Below are positions 13,100 to 28,100 of a stretch of DNA of 64,000 nt, piece after piece. Source of the DNA: Smittia aterrima. Lineage: Eukaryota > Arthropoda > Insecta > Diptera > Chironomidae. The first letter of the stretch is position 1. Each line of letters begins with the position of its first letter. Below the pieces are notes generated by a model. The model had not been told where the DNA came from. It ran no database searches and saw only the letters and a list, made by a program, of their open reading frames with translations. Location: contig CP093831.1 of assembly GCA_033063855.1 (NCBI GenBank), forward strand, positions 7,192,001-7,256,000, in the 5' to 3' direction. The position numbers and the translations under genes were made by a program.

Positions 13100-16000
13100 T
13101 CATAATGGCACCATTGAAAGGTTGTTGTTTTGTCTGGCTTCCTTTTCTCCTAAGTATCGTTGCAGTGGTGGAATAAAGTAGAGAATTAGACCACTAAAGG
13201 CGATCGCGACTCCTGCGAGGATGAAGGCAGGTTCATATTTTCCAGTGTAATCATAGAGGGCTCCTAAAATCATAAATCAAATCGTGAAAATAAATTCGCG
13301 AAAATAAAAGTTTTAAATTACCTCCAATTGGCGGACCAATGAACGAAGCAATTCCTTGGAATAAGAGAAGCAAGCCAAAGGCATTTGTTAAGTTTTCTAA
13401 TCCTAATAAGTCGACTAAGATGACAGATGTCAATCCGACATAAGCTAAAATGATTTCAAAATTAAAAAAAATTCGAAACTTGAAATTTATTTCAGAACTT
13501 ACCTCCAATCGTAAAGCCAAAAACTATGGAATAGACTGCAAGTCCCCAGAACTCAAAAGCAAATGCAGAAAGAGCCGTGGCGATTCCACAAATAGTCAAG
13601 CAAATGTTATAAACGTGAAGTCTATTCACCCAAGGCTTATCAGAAATATATCCGAGAATAATTCGTCCAATTGTGTTGGCAGCACCAATCGTTGAAATGA
13701 GATAACTAGCATTCGTCATATCTATTCCAAGAGACTTTGCTTGTGATGCAATATAGACGTAAGGCATATTAAATCCGATACTGAAAGAGAATGAATGTCA
13801 AGGGCTTTTCTTATCATTGAGTAAAGATGACTAACCTTGTGAGAAAGTTGGAGACGACGAAGAGAATGAAGACGGGATCTTTCAAAAGCGAGAAGCTCAT
13901 CATTTGTTTCAGTGAGTCATGAGTTTCCTTCGAGCATGGAATGCATCCGCACACTTGAGTCCTTCCGTCCAGCTCAATAGAGTCAACTCTTGCTCGGAGA
14001 GATCCATAGCGATCTGTATCGGTATGAATTGAAGTGTGTGATCGATGTTTTCCAAGATTGTGCAATGATCCGGTGTACAAAGCATCAGGACGATTTAGAG
14101 TTCCACTCACAGCTGATTTGAGAGGTCGATGAGGTAATAAATTCTCATTCAAAAGCGGTTGACTCAAGCTCAACGCAATTCGATTCTTCTCTTCAGCAGC
14201 GACTTTCAAGCAATTTCCATTGACTTTGCCATTCTTAGTAATATCATTTCCAATGCTATGTGATCTAATGATTTGTTGATTTCCGTTAGGCGATAGAAGA
14301 CTCGAGTTGGTGAGATCGCGTTCGGATGTGTGATGGTGTTTAATGGCATTGTTATTATTTTCACTATCGACTGTCGGCGTTTCATCAAAAATTTCAAGAT
14401 TCAAAGGCTTGAACATGTAACCAAAGACAGCACAGAAGAAAACAATTGCAGAGATGACGAGGAGTGTTCCCTGCCATTTATAGTTGACGATGAGAAAATT
14501 TGTAAGAGGAGCGAAGATTACAGTTCCGAATCCAGAACCACAAACAGCGATTCCTGTTGCCAACGATCGAAGTCTCTCAAAATATGTTGTTACACTAACA
14601 ATCGCTGGAAGATAAATCATTCCAAAGCCAAATCCTGTGCCGAGTCCAATTGTGATGTACAAAGTTTGAACATTTGTGGCGAACACACTCAGAATCATAC
14701 AAACTAAAAGAAAGAAAGATTTCAATTAGCAAAGGGATTAAGAGCGAAGGTTGAAGTCGTCTCACCTCCTGCAATTATTGTTCCCGCTATTGTTACAGCT
14801 CGACATCCGTATTTGTTAACGAAACCTGACGAGATGGGTCCTATGGAGAATTAAGCAACAAAGCACATTGAGTGAAAAAACGTTTCGAAGCAACACGTGA
14901 GTGGGAGTAGAAAGGTTGGCATCATCAAAAGCTCGTTTGACGTGCGAACTTTTTATGAAAAGATTATGCATTGTTTATTAAGCACTCAACAGCGTGAAAG
15001 CTCATAAAGTTTCATTGAAGAACCTCAACAAGTTTTCACAATGGGAAAGTGTTGCTAAGAGCTATTTGAATTCGATTGAATGGAGCAAATGAATGTGATT
15101 AGCTTGAGTGGAAATTACCTGAACAGAGAGTGACGCCTACAAGAATCGATGGTATCCAAGACGTTTCACTGTCTCCTGCGTTGAAATATTGAACAAATTC
15201 AACGTGAAAGATTCCAAGCGTATAAGTGACGCCATCGGCTGTGAATTGAGAGAAGAAACAAACAAGAGAATTAAGATTATGGAAATTTTTATAACTTCAG
15301 TAAACAGCGTAATAAAAGCTCATCGCTTATCGCATAAGGATCATAAAATTGTCAGGACCATTAAAACATCTCAAGCAAAAACTTCAAGTAAACTGGAGTT
15401 TAATTAAAAGCTTTTGAATTGCATTGAAAGTCTCAGCTTCTTGATTGATTGAAAAGTAAGGTTGACTGGATCAACTTAAAGCTCTTAATACTCTTTAATT
15501 ACGAACAAACTTGCCTTGAGTTGAGGCAAAAGTTTGATTTCATTGATAAGCGACAATCGAGAGCAATGCAGTCGAGGGCGGATTTATTATTGCCATGTTT
15601 GAGTAGTTGGCTGGGGGCTATCGTTATCAAGCTCGAGTTTCCCATCGATAACGATTTGTAATTAGCAACAACGCGGTGGTTTTCCCTGGCTCGCCATTGT
15701 TTCAATTTTGGGAAAATAATTACATTTCAAAAGAGTCTTTGAGGTGAAAGCAATAAAGGATTTTTTGATGAAATGGCTAACAACAAATTCATTAACGGTT
15801 TCAATAAAATTATCGAGTCGAGCAATCTGTGTGCTCGCTTTTCTCCGGGTAATTTATCCAAATTGTTTTCAGGCATTGAATTCAATCAAAACACGATGAT
15901 TTCTCAATCAATTAGAAATGAGAGCTGAGTCATATTAATTTCACAACAGTTTTCGACTCGTTAAAGTTTGATTATATTCTTTAATGAACATTTAATTGAG

Positions 16001-18107
16001 TTCTCCTCTGGAACAACAAGAAATCATAAATCGATCAAATATTGAATGTCGGGGAATCCTCCGGTCACATTGTTTACTCTTCAGATATTTATTTCTCGGT
16101 TTTCGCTTTTCTTTCAATGACAGATCTCAAAAGCAAATAAATAAATATTTGATGAGATGAAAAGACAAATAATCTGCGAAACGATTGAACATGAAAATCT
16201 GGAATTAAACTTTTACGAGCACAATAAATATTTTGGAGTTTTTAATCTCAATCGAGCAACCGGCAAGCTCTTCAACACGAGGTTTAACTAGCTATTGATA
16301 AGAGATTGACACAATAATATTTCGGAACTCAGAGTCGACTTCGATAGCAACAAAAAAAAGTGTCCCGACCTTGAAAAATGTTTATTGCGTTAGCAAGTTC
16401 GCTACTTGCAGTTTCAATAGTTTTTCTAAGTGAATTCTAAACGGAAGTTACTCTTAATCAGCTTCCTTAGGCAACAAGCAATTGTGTAAATCGTATCAAA
16501 GCACTTAACCGTCGACCAATGTTAACGCTATCGTAATCTGTTCATTGACGATCTGAAACAATCGGAACATGAGAATGTTGTTGCCAATTTAATAAAGCAC
16601 CAACGCTCGTAAATTAATCTAATCAGCGATTTTATTTTGTGTTCAACAGCTTTCCAACCGTGAGCGAGTGAATAATTCTGTTATCAACATCTTAATCGCA
16701 TTATTTCACGGCTCGTTTGCAGGACGATTCATCACGTCGGAAGAGAATTCTGATGTTGCGATAAGATTTACTCAATGGACCGAAAGCCTGTTTCATGACT
16801 CAAGGCGCAAATCTGCTTATCAACACAAGAGAGTAAGCTTTCGACTCTTATCTTAGACGCAATTACTCATTTTACAATACATAACGTCATTGTCAATTTC
16901 GAGGAGAGATTGAGCGATGAGAAATCTTATTTTTGCAGCTGACATTTCAGTCAATACTTTAATTGCCTTGTTTCTCTTGCGTACGCAGATCCCATAACTG
17001 GATCGTAAATAATAAAGATTGACGTCTTCACCGTTGTTTTCGTTTAATTCATGAATTGGAGTGCAATATTTTTAATTCATTTCCGTCTTGCTGTTTTCAA
17101 TAACACGACAGAATCTTCCGTGAAGATCAAATTGAGGCGCTCGTCCTTATCAAGTTACTTCAAAGAGCGAGTCTAATTTTAGAAGCAAAATTATTTATTG
17201 GTTTTGTCGATGAACTAGCTGAAGGCAACGCAAAGAAGAATCGCTTGATCATGATCTTTGTTTGATGACCCGCAATAAACGTTTTCACAATGATAACAAC
17301 GTTGTCCGTTATCAACAATTGAGGGGTGTGAATCGGCTTAGCTCGTTGAATATTCTAAAACTGTTTCACGCACGAGTTTATTGAAATCCCTATTCAATAG
17401 TTTTCATTGAACTTCGAAACAAAATGAACTTTTGAATTGCGATGCGCAACAAAGAGAAATTACGATTCGTGTCTAAAAATAATTTTCACATCGTCAGCTG
17501 TATCGTTCTCAGGTAAAACCTAATTAAGGATTTAATTATTATTCGCTCTTGATTAATCTGCCTTTGGTGAATATCAGATTAGAAATTCCCAAAAAGCTTA
17601 CGCAGTGGAAAACAAACACAGACTTTGTCGTGGCCGTGCGAGGAGGTTTGAGATCCCAATTAAATTTTCATCTTCTTCGTCTACGGAATTCTCGTCTATA
17701 AAAACCTCGTGTCGTGTGTGGTTTTTAGCTAAATCGCCAACGTGAGATTCACGTGATTAAAACGCTTCAGGAATTTTCCAAGAGCGAGAGGGAAAGTCAA
17801 TGAAATCATCGATGGATTACAACAACAGAGTCTCGAGTGTAACAGTTTCGAATGAACTTTTACGAAAGAATTCATCGCGCGCGATAAGCGATAGCGTAAA
17901 ATGAATGTTGATAAGACTTTTTTTCATAAAGTTCTTTGCATTAATTGATAAAAAATGTGTTGCTCTCGAATACTCACTGACAATGTGGATCATAAAGCTG
18001 GCAAAAACAACCCACCAGCCCCATCCTCCGTCAATATCAGGATGGCTAACTCGAGGAATCTCGTCTCCATTCGCATCTTCGCGTTTGCTTACCGGAGCGT
18101 GCGTCAT
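13100..18107 (-). CDS. monocarboxylate transporter-like (SLC16/MFS)
   Basis: Seven coding exons on the minus strand: 18107-17978, 15238-15119, 14840-14766, 14703-13836, 13780-13503, 13444-13322 and 13263-13100. All have GT-AG ends and matching phases, and together give 585 residues. Family role: proton-linked plasma-membrane transport of lactate, pyruvate or related monocarboxylates. Seen: a short cytosolic N-terminus, then the MCT signature D-GGWGW (residues 26-31) opening TM1; a second conserved region GDSETSWIPSI in TM2; the GTGFGFG run in TM4; a polar loop of roughly 150 residues between TM6 and TM7 (Asn/His/Ser-rich, with a Cys-x-Cys-x-x-Cys near its end); then the six C-terminal TM helices with GRIILGYISDK. 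The short tail is highly polar. The substrate cannot be told from sequence, because insects have many SLC16 paralogues (Mct1, Silnoon, karmoisin and others). Family call is secure, paralogue unassigned. Confidence 0.9.
15239..17977 (-). other. large first coding intron of the MCT gene
   Basis: This 2.7-kb intron interrupts the codon just after TM1 begins, with donor GTGAGT and acceptor TTCACAG on the minus strand. It is far longer than the other introns of the gene (roughly 58-280 bases), a common site for insect enhancers. No coding frame or RNA gene was recognised. The 62- to 72-codon frames inside are chance-sized. Confidence 0.6.
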
Positions 18108-20226
18108 GTTTATTTTATCACTTTTTGCTTATTAATTAGCAAATTAAATTAAATCGATGTTTAACTTAAGACGAAAATAAAAATCGTCACTTTATTGTTG
18201 TCGGAAATGAAAATTTTAAATCACAAAAGAAGGAACTAAGGAAAATTAAAATAAAAATTGTTTATTTTTTCTTTATCCGATTGTTAACTTCATAGCGTGG
18301 ATGGTCCACTTTAAGTCACTGTTGTGTTCAAGTTCCAAAGAATTTTACATTAATCACTGCACAAAGCGCGGAAGAAAATACTGAACAAGCGATGCGAAGC
18401 TCATGAAGTTCTAATTACAACTGAGAAAATAAAAAATAAATGTTTATCAATGAACGTCGATTTTTCTTTCTTTCGTCTGTGTCTTGAGGCTCTCAGCTTT
18501 TGCACTTCAACCACCCACACGCACATTCACCCACACTCACTCGTCTCAACTTGTTGATAAGGGAGCACGATTTTCTTTCCTTCTCGCTTCGTTTGATTGT
18601 TGGCGACAGCAAAGTAAACTTTTCTCTTTGAATGCTCTTCGGCAATGAGAGCGAAAATTATTTTCGGCACGAATGTATTCGAATTAATAACTCGCGTGAA
18701 TCAGCTGTTTCGAACAGAGAAAAATTTGTTGGTTTGTCGAACTGGTTTAATTAATTCACATGCGTTGCCTTAAAGTTTTTCCTGCTCGGTGTTAATGAAC
18801 GTGTCGACCGGCAAATTAAAATTGTAAACTTGTTGTTGACTCAGCTGTTTTGTGATGGAGGAGCTCATGAGATTGGCTCGTGCCATCAGTCGTTTTATTC
18901 TTTTTCTAACTGACAGACCAAGCCGTTTCTTTGATTTTTCGGTTATTTCTGTCAAATGTAGGTCAAGTGTAGGAAAACCTTGAGTGTCACTTCAACTTCA
19001 GTAACTGGAATTTCCATTTCGCAATTCGATTGAAAGGGCTTTAATTGAGCTGCGTGACGACGCAATAAGTTTGTTGTTATTGACAATCAATTTACTGTTA
19101 TTGATTTGTCTCTTCCCTGTTGCGTTGATATCACTTGAAGCTCATAAATGTCATTCACATTTCGTCGTTAAAAAGAAACCTTCGTATGAATTGCACGTTT
19201 CACGTGCTAGAGATTCACTCTAACTATTCATCGCCGCAGTTATTTGTTCAACATCAACGAACATCTGGCGTGTGTATCAAATAAATGTTTGCGTTTCCTC
19301 ATTTTCTTTCCTTGAAATGTCATCCTCGCGAAAGTTCATTTTTTTGATGGGACCATTAGCGAAAAGGAGAACTCAAATATTTACGATGTGCTCGAGAAAT
19401 TATTTTAGGTCACATTTTGATTTAAAGGGAAATTAAAAAAGTTTAAATTTTCCGGTCAAAGAACCGAAGGTTAAATTAAAAACAAATCAGTGGATCAATA
19501 TTTTCACGGTCAGTGTTTACATATTTCGAGCAAAATATGTTTTCGACTTATTTTCAGTTCGTCGAACTTTAAGAGAATGAGATGTAGACAAGAAATAGAC
19601 TTGATCTCGACCACGCTCTGTCTCACAATGAAAATCCAATTTTCTCGTCCCAAGGGTTTCAAGTTGACACGTTCAACATTCATTTCATTAAATTTTTGAA
19701 TTGCAATTTGCAATCCTCAGCAGCGATTACGAATTTAATTTGCATTTTAATTAAATCACAACTCGAATCGCGTCAAGTAATCATTTTCACATTAAATTCA
19801 ATTTGAATTACCGCAGCAATGTCGGGGCGACGGTAAAAAATACCAAACGGGAATTTTATCAGGCGACGATAAACAACGAAATATTCTAATGAAACGTTCT
19901 TGGCAACATATCTCAATCTAATCACAATTGTTGCTATGCCGGTTCAAATATTTTCTCACATTCAATCGCGGGTATCAACTTTCCACTCGCGAAATTTACT
20001 CATCAAATTTCGTCACTCAATTATTTAACTCTCTTTTGTTGTAAGGCGATCCGATCCGAATGTCTCGTTTGCATTTTATGCAATGATTCTGATATAGCTA
20101 AATTGAAAATTTCAGTGGAACGCAAACCGAAGCGGTCGACGGTTTCCAACTTGATACAAAAATAAACTCCTCGAAGCGAATTTTCATTCGAGTAGTGATT
20201 TCGGGAATCAACTCACGACCACAATG

Positions 20227-20257
20227 AAAGACGACTAATAATATAACAGTCGTCTTT
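20227..20257. repeat. inverted repeat, 10-base arms
   Basis: Perfect arms AAAGACGACT and AGTCGTCTTT at 20227-20236 and 20248-20257 are separated by an 11-base AT-rich loop. The stem could form in RNA from either strand or serve as a dyad binding site. No further role can be read. Confidence 0.6.
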
Positions 20258-22102
20258 ACAGTGAAAGTGGGAATAATTTGATGGCGAAATTTACATTCAA
20301 AAAGTGATTTCCATTCACCAACCCTGTCGCTCGAACTAAAAATGAATCAAATTGTAATTAAAATAGAATCGCATTTTCGACACGATTACGTTTTGTTGTT
20401 CTCTTCTCTAGGTGGCCATGACCTGACAAACTGAGAATTCGTGTCGGGTCTACCGAAATTGAGTTACAGGAAATTCAACTGCAGCTCACTTGATTGATTC
20501 AGTTTCACAAATAAATTTCCTGCTGTCGATCGAAAATAAATCTGACAACTTTGTTGCGCTGTCTTTGTGATGTGCAATATCTTTCTTTAGAAGTCAGTGA
20601 ACTATGAATGAAGAGCGTAGTTAAAGTCGAGCGAGTATGCAGACTTTGTACGAAGGGATTTTCGAGCTTTAAATTGTCAGATCGTTGACACACTGAAATT
20701 TTTATTAAAAACTTTAACCAGAATAGAAATCAACAGAGAGCAAGCTATCCTAGATGACATGTAAAGTGTTTTGAATTTACCTTCAAGCCCATATCATTAT
20801 TTTCTGAATAAAAACATTTCCAAATGAGGAAGCCTTTTGTGGTGCATTTGAATGCACGCGGGAAAATGTCGAAGCAATTTAACTTTCTGAATAGGAGTCA
20901 AGAACTGAAGTGGAGAAATTTTTATCAGCTGAAGAGGAAAACATAAAATTTTCTCGCTTGACTTAGTCAAGAGCTTCCACTCAGTTGAATCAACTGTCGA
21001 AAGATTATTTTCACATCTCCATTTGCATTCAATATTTTCACGTTGGTGGAACATGTGCTCATGGCATCTGCTTTACAAGCTCTTTTGTTTTGCTTGTGCG
21101 AATAACTTTCTTTGTAAAAAACGAGCGAACAAAGATCGATTCTGATGACAAAGGGCCAAGTCACGAAAATGTTTCTACTTTTTCTAATTTAAACACGAAA
21201 CTGCGGCATAAAAATCGTTAAAGGGTTTGCTTGTTCTTTTGAAGTCGGCCAAGGCCATGAAATTTGACGATAACGCAAACAGAGAATTTTCGAACAAAAG
21301 GAAATTCGTGAAAGCAAAGCCGTTCTCGATAAATTTTCCGCCTATTAAGAAATATTTCACTCTCGTACCTAGGCAACAACATCCACACATACACACAAAA
21401 AGTCACCAGAGAAATTTTCACGGAAAAGATCAAAATGTTTGTGGCACACGTACCTTTCTCTCGAAACAAATTGAGGACGCAGAGTTGCTTCGTAATCACG
21501 TTTTGTCGGAAAATGTCAAGCACGGAAGACGTGGTAACTACCGGAAGTCTACTGACACATTTATTTGCTCTGGCATTGCTCTTGGTCTCTGGTTCACTCA
21601 AAGCAAGTCATGCCTCAATCTCGCTAGCCCCTGCTAAGAGCTCACGAAGTAAACTACTGAAAAAAGAAAAGAAAACTCGCTGATTTCTTTTTAGCTCATT
21701 GGAAAGTATAAAGGAAAGATGAAAATCATCGTCTTTCTCACTTTAATTATTGTTTTGCATACGACGGAGCGAGTTTTCTTTTTCGGTTTTAAATGAAAAT
21801 CTTTTGCTAGACAATTTTTTGGCAGTGTACGATATTCTGTGAAGGTTGGAATGAGACGGAAACAATTTCTCCCAGACGCACATGGCTTTCCAGTGAGAGA
21901 GAGATTGTTTCATTTAATTAAGCTTTCGTGATCATCTCACATTTTCTGTTTCAAGACTTTTTAAATTATCACTGAGTTGCTAAATGGTTTCATGAACTAA
22001 ATTCGATTTTTTCTTCGGATAAGATTGCGAAAAATATTTTTATTTGTGATATCTAAATTGATTTAAGTTCTTTCTGGAAAAATGTTTATTTCCAGAGCTT
22101 TC

Positions 22103-22122
22103 AAAGCTTTTTAAAAAGCTTT
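22103..22122. repeat. perfect 20-base palindrome
   Basis: The sequence AAAGCTTTTT followed by AAAAAGCTTT is a perfect palindrome with no loop. A related gapped version, with arms AAGCTTTTTA and TAAAAAGCTT and a 5-base loop, lies at 32306-32330. The core AAGCTT recurs many times across the non-coding DNA here. Confidence 0.6.
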
Positions 22123-25100
22123 TTCATTATATAAACTTCCACTCGATTTATCGAATGATTGACCGAACATAATAATTCACTATTGACAGAACTACAGAAG
22201 TCTTATCTCTTGTTGTTCTCTTCTCTTATTTTGTTTTGCATTTGCTAATTGAAACTAATGTGTCATGAAGGAAAGCATGAAACGACTTTAGGTGTTGGGA
22301 TGATCATTCGAATTCAAATTACATGTCGAAAGTCGAGAATGTGTTGTGGAGCTCATGTAAACTTTAATTTATTATTCAAATTTCAATTCGAAGTTTAGCA
22401 TACGAGTTTTCCAGTTGGTTTAAGAGGGGCGAGCAGGAAAATCGTCATCATTTATTCATGGTTGTAAGGAAATCATTCCAAAGCTCGGACCACTAGGATA
22501 GCCATCCCTTCCCAAAAGTTTTAAGAAGAGCCATCGGGTTTTAGTTTTAAGGAAGAAAAGTCGAGTTGAATTTATCGCCCTACGATCTATGTAGACAAAA
22601 AGTGGATTTGTAAATATCTCATGTGAAAGAAAAGCTAGAAGCAACCGCTAGAATGTCCCCTTCAGATAAAATACTGCTTTGAATGGGCTCTTGCGGTACA
22701 TTTTGAGCTTCGCTTTAAGACTCTTATGAATTTTAAATGCCGTTATTAGTCTGCTCTCACACAAGATGTGAGTAATTTAACTCGGCAATAAATATTTAAC
22801 TTTGTTGACTTCCTAGAAACTCTGAACTATTTTGTTTGACATAGTTTCCGGAACGAAGTAATTCAACATTATTTAAATATTCAAATTATTTTTTAAGACT
22901 TTTAACGGATTAAAAATTTAACTGTTCTTATTTTAATCCCTTCTTGTCATGAAGTGTCACGAAATGAATTAAAATTACAATGACGATGCACCGCGACCAA
23001 TTTCGCAGCGTTGCAGCATTGTTGATGGGAAAGATAATTGAATTTTTTTTGCATCTGTGTTAGCTGTTTGGCATTTTCACGAATCCCTTTGGGAAAATTA
23101 AATTTAACTCGATCCGCGCGTGAAATCGAAACACACAAACACCAGCGACACAAATCCTTAATTTGCAAAAGCTTTAACGAACGCAGATAAAACAGTGAAA
23201 ATATTTCAGTTCGGATTTGCCACCGCGAGTAGATGTTTGTTTGTCGGATGGATTTGTTTTTCTATGGAATCTTCGCCACTCGAGAGAGCATTTGGCATAC
23301 GAGTAGAAAATTATTTATTCGCACTCGCCTCATATACCGTTGTTTCCAACCAGTCCCGTCGCATCCGATGCAAATGAAACTTTTCAATTCACTTTTTCTA
23401 TATTTCTAGAATTTTTTTCTCCTTCTCACCCAGCGGGATTGGTAAAGCAATGAAATAGCGGAATGCTCTGTCGGTAGGAGTTTTCAATTAAAAATTTCCA
23501 TGTTTTTCTATAAATTTTAATGCCTGTAGTGCTTTGGTGGCAACGAGAGTTGTAGGAAATTGGATCTGCTCGTATTCGAAATTGACAAAATGTTTCATGT
23601 CGACGATTGCTTGAAGGATCCTTCTTAACTTAATGGATAGGGCTTTCTCTTGCCATTCGACATAAAACGGCCATGTCGTGCAATAATTTGAGGACAAATA
23701 ACACATTGTTTACGAGCGAGAATTTATTATCTCTTGGAAAATAAGTTCCACAGAGCTTTAATATCCCTTTATTCATAATTAAGCCGCCGTTGACATCAAC
23801 TACAAATTTCTCCCTCGACGACACGACGTACTAAGTAAGAGACTGACACAAAAAAAACTTCTATTCATTTTCCCATTAAGTGAGGAACATTGCCTGACCC
23901 ATCTCCAGCTTGCTGATGTGAGTAACGAGACAAAGGCGACGAGCGAACTGGGAGCACAACAACTCGGATACATTAATTTTCATTGTGTTTTATTCTCTTC
24001 TCCACTCGTTGCGAATGTCGAGTTCGGTGTTTTTATAAATTCAGTCCTCGTGTAGTTTTTCCTCTCGCAAATAAATGAAATAGAAATGAGACAGGCCACA
24101 AAAATCAATGCGGCAGAAGGGCGAATTACGTTTTGTGGTGAGATTCCGTTCACAACTGGACAATCTTGATGCATTTGTCAGTGTGTGAAACTGATGAACG
24201 ACTCCTTCTTTATTTGTTTTCATTCGAACTGCCAAATAAAATAGCATTTACGTTTCATTCCCGGCCACATAAAGTTTCTCAGGTAAACACTATGAATCTA
24301 CGTGATCGCATTTTGTATTCAGCTCGCTTTCGATAAAATAATTTCTTTCTGCGCTTTCGATGCTCAGTTCGTTCCTCTTTTTTGGTTCGAAAACTTCCAT
24401 TCCAATGCATTTGTGCTTTTACAGTTTTAAGTAAGAAAATAAATTGAAAACTTGAAGCTTCGAGTTTCTTATCGATGTGATTCCTTAAGAAATCGATTTC
24501 AATGGAAACTTTCATCATTGATGTTTTGCTATTTCGATGAAAAACTTATTTGTGGCAAGCTTTTCGCTTCGATAGCTTTCGTTTATTTTAAAATATAAAT
24601 CGAAGATTCAATCACGATCTTATTGCAGTGAAAGCTTGCAAAGCGAAAACAGAAATTGAAAGTTAAGAAACAAATAGAAGTCAATCCTTGTGCGAGATTT
24701 GATTTGAAAACATCAAAAATTCTATTAAAATCAACAAGAATCAATTTCGTTTTTATTACACTTTGATTAAATAGAAATAATCTGAAACCTTTTCAATTTA
24801 TTTCCTGGAAAAAGATTGAATGGTACATTCTTACAAAAGATTGTTCGAAAATTACGAAACCATTTAAGAAGCTCTGAAAGTTTCAACGTTTTTAAATACG
24901 ACATTTCCGAATAATTCCAAGACGACATCGATTCGCTCGCTTCAGAAATCTCTTCTTCCGTCGCTAAAGCTGATACAAAAGACATGTGACGTGACACAAT
25001 AAAGCATGACTTGACTCCCTAAAATACATCTCTCACATTAAAGAAGCTTTCAACTCTTGTTGCAGATGAATGATGAATGAAGCCGTGTTGGAACCAATCG

Positions 25101-28100
25101 TCGGCTTTATTCACGAAACTCAACGCATACCTCATCTCTCTTTCATAAATCTCTGTTCAACTTGATCAAACAAGAAATCCTTCTTCTCCACTCAAACCTT
25201 TTCATTGAAGTTCTTCAGTGAAGTAATGCTAAAACAAAAATTATGTTCATGTAGGATGTGAGGTTTTTGAAGATGATTTCTCACCCAGTGATGGAGGTTT
25301 ATCCTCTCAAGCATTTGAGCTTTCATGATTCTATGTACGTCTATTCATTGAGTCTAAGGGATCTTAGTACTTTCTTTTCTCAATTCACTTTGCATGTTTA
25401 AATCGACGGTTGTAGTTTGCTTAAACAACGAGAGAATTCCCTAATTCATGATTCGGTTGTGATGTTTTGTTCAACACAATGAAAGTGAACAATACTAAAA
25501 GCTTTAAAGCACTTGTGTTTCCTTAGTAACATGATTGTTGTAGTTTTTATTAAGATGACGTTGAAGCAGAGAAAAGGCTTCATACAATAGCTTCATGAAG
25601 ATTTCCGTCGAACTACTGGAGCAATAACAAATTTCTTGTAAACCGAAACGATTCAGTTGACGGAATTTGATGTTTGCTGAGAAAAATATCCGAGCATTCG
25701 GATGAAACTCGAAGCTATTTACCTGATTAACCTTTAAAGCGATTTCTTTAGAATCTTTCCCCGTCTAAAGCCTTTACAAATGTTTATCGAGAGTGCCTTT
25801 AGGGACTTCACCTTATTCATCAGGTTGTTGCTCAGTGGAGATGAAAACGATATGGCAACCAGGAAGGATGTATCTTTTTCGTGGGGAGATGGAGTCGTAA
25901 AGTTGAAGAACACTCATACGAAAATCTTATGAATTATTCATGGCAAAATATTTTCCGCTAACATTTCTTCTTTGTAAGTTGAACTTTTCACTCACAACAA
26001 TGAGGTTAGTGCTACAATAATGTAATCAGAGGATAAGCTTTTGTTGGTTCGCTTCACACAGTGGCGACGTGCCTGACGCATCATCGTTGGGAGTTTAATT
26101 TTCCATAAAAGTTCTCCTGGGTTAACTTCCCGACTACGTTACTTTTCACTCCAGTTGCTCATCGGCACGATGTAATTTGATTTAATACACGACACAGCAC
26201 ATGTATCCCTTTATTAACTTGATTTGTGTAAACTTATTTTATCTGAGGGGGCTGTCTCACTTTACGTTCATCTAAAAATATATTTTCAAATAACTTAATA
26301 CACTTATTCCCTCGTATATCAATATCATCGCTCATTTAAGAGCATCGTGCGGTGCATTTGGCAAATCCGATTCATGGTTAGGCCGGATGGGGAATATTTG
26401 ATGTCCGTTGGAAGCCTTCGTCGTAAAACATTGATGGAAACCGCTCGAAATTGCTTTTCGGAAAGCTCTGCCGGAAATCCTTGTCTTTCTCTCGCTCACT
26501 CATTCCGCACATAAAACTTTGAGCTTTGAGAGTACAAAAGGGAGTTTTTATGAAACGTGATCAAAATTGAATCATTTTAAGAAAGAAGAATGAGGCAAGA
26601 GTTGCAATAATGGGTTTATTTTGAAGCTCTAAATGTGTAGAAGGATTATTGAAGCTTAATGGCTTGTGACAATGAAAGTTCAAGAGCTGAACTATGCATA
26701 CAGGGTTGACCGACCTTTGAATATTTCATCTCAAATGAATTTAGCTATTCATGCGACATTTTACTTCAAGTCAAGCGATTCACCTCCAACCTAACATCAA
26801 ATTCCGCTCAGCTAGATCCTAAGCTTACCTATGCATGTCATCAAATCCCCCACGAAGAGGAATTTAAATTTATATTGAGTGTTGTGAAAATAGCTCGAAG
26901 GTAAAGAGTGTTTCATGCAGCGACAGACGTTACGTATGAAAATTGAGCTGATGTTGAGTTTTGTGAAAGGGCTTTGAGCAATCGTCAGCATATTGAACTG
27001 AAAATTGATAATTACATGAATATATGCACAACATTTTCAGTTGCAAAGCTGTAATCGAATGCAGTTTGGAAGCGAACGCTTCGGGCATTTTTTTTACAGT
27101 CATTTGCATTTAGATGCTTTGGTTGTACATGCTGAGGTTTCATCAAAAACTAATGAGTTTTATCAATGAACGTTTATCCGTATACTTTTCAAAGTTGTCA
27201 GCAGCGAAATGAATTTTTTATAACTCAGCAACGGTTTATTTTAGAACGCAGCATGGAAAAAATGTCAACCGTATCGAATCAAATAAAGTTTTTATCTCGT
27301 CTCAAAATGATTCAAAGTTTGCAATTCCAAGTGCACTTGCTGGCATGGAACAATAATGAAAAATAAAATCAATTTTTCAAAGCTTTCGCTTCTCCGGATA
27401 CTGAGTGGAAGATAAATATTTTCCGAAAGTAGCAGTTGGCAATTTTATTTGTAATCACAGATGAAATATTGATTCGAGAGGAACATTATTCATTCGACTT
27501 TCTCCGAAAATGCTGCTTCTCGCTTGGAAATCTTCTTGACATTCAAAAGCCCAGAGCATTTCAACTCCGCTTTAGATAATGCTCGAATGATATTTCCATG
27601 AGATTGCTTAAACAAGAAGTTTACTATTTTTACGAGTGTCTGCTTTTATTGTTCTCTAGACAGCAATCTCATAAATTACACATTTACGAGCACAATTTTT
27701 CGCTGCATAAAAAATAGCAAAATTCCTTAATGACTTCTGTCTCATCTTGTTGAAGTTTCCGTTGTGATGCAGCGGATTGTTTGCTTTTCATTCAATTAAT
27801 AAATTATGGTAGAGCGTGAGGGTAAACCGTCATTTCCTCTCGTCCTCTCCTCAACTCCTCTTTAATGAGAATTGTAACGTAAAGCGACTAACTATCAAAG
27901 CGACTGATAAAGTTCATTATATTTCGATGTGGAATTAATAATTAAAAGGTTTTACTGGAAAATATTTTACAGGTTCCATTGGTTTTCAGTGGAAAGTTTC
28001 AGCATTATTTAATAATTTTTAATAAAAACAAATGACGAGTTTTATGATAAATATGTCGTTGCTATAGTCGCGTATTTTATCGATGTTTGAACAAATTGTT

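Noticed and set aside
17695..17730. TATAAAAA followed by a small dyad, plus strand
   Set aside because: It looks like a TATA box, but no plus-strand gene follows and the site lies inside the MCT intron.
21218..21637. Overlapping frames of 127 (minus) and 136 (plus) codons
   Set aside because: They overlap antiparallel over nearly their full length. Neither shows a domain, low-complexity signature or splice continuation, so this looks like a chance stop-poor patch.
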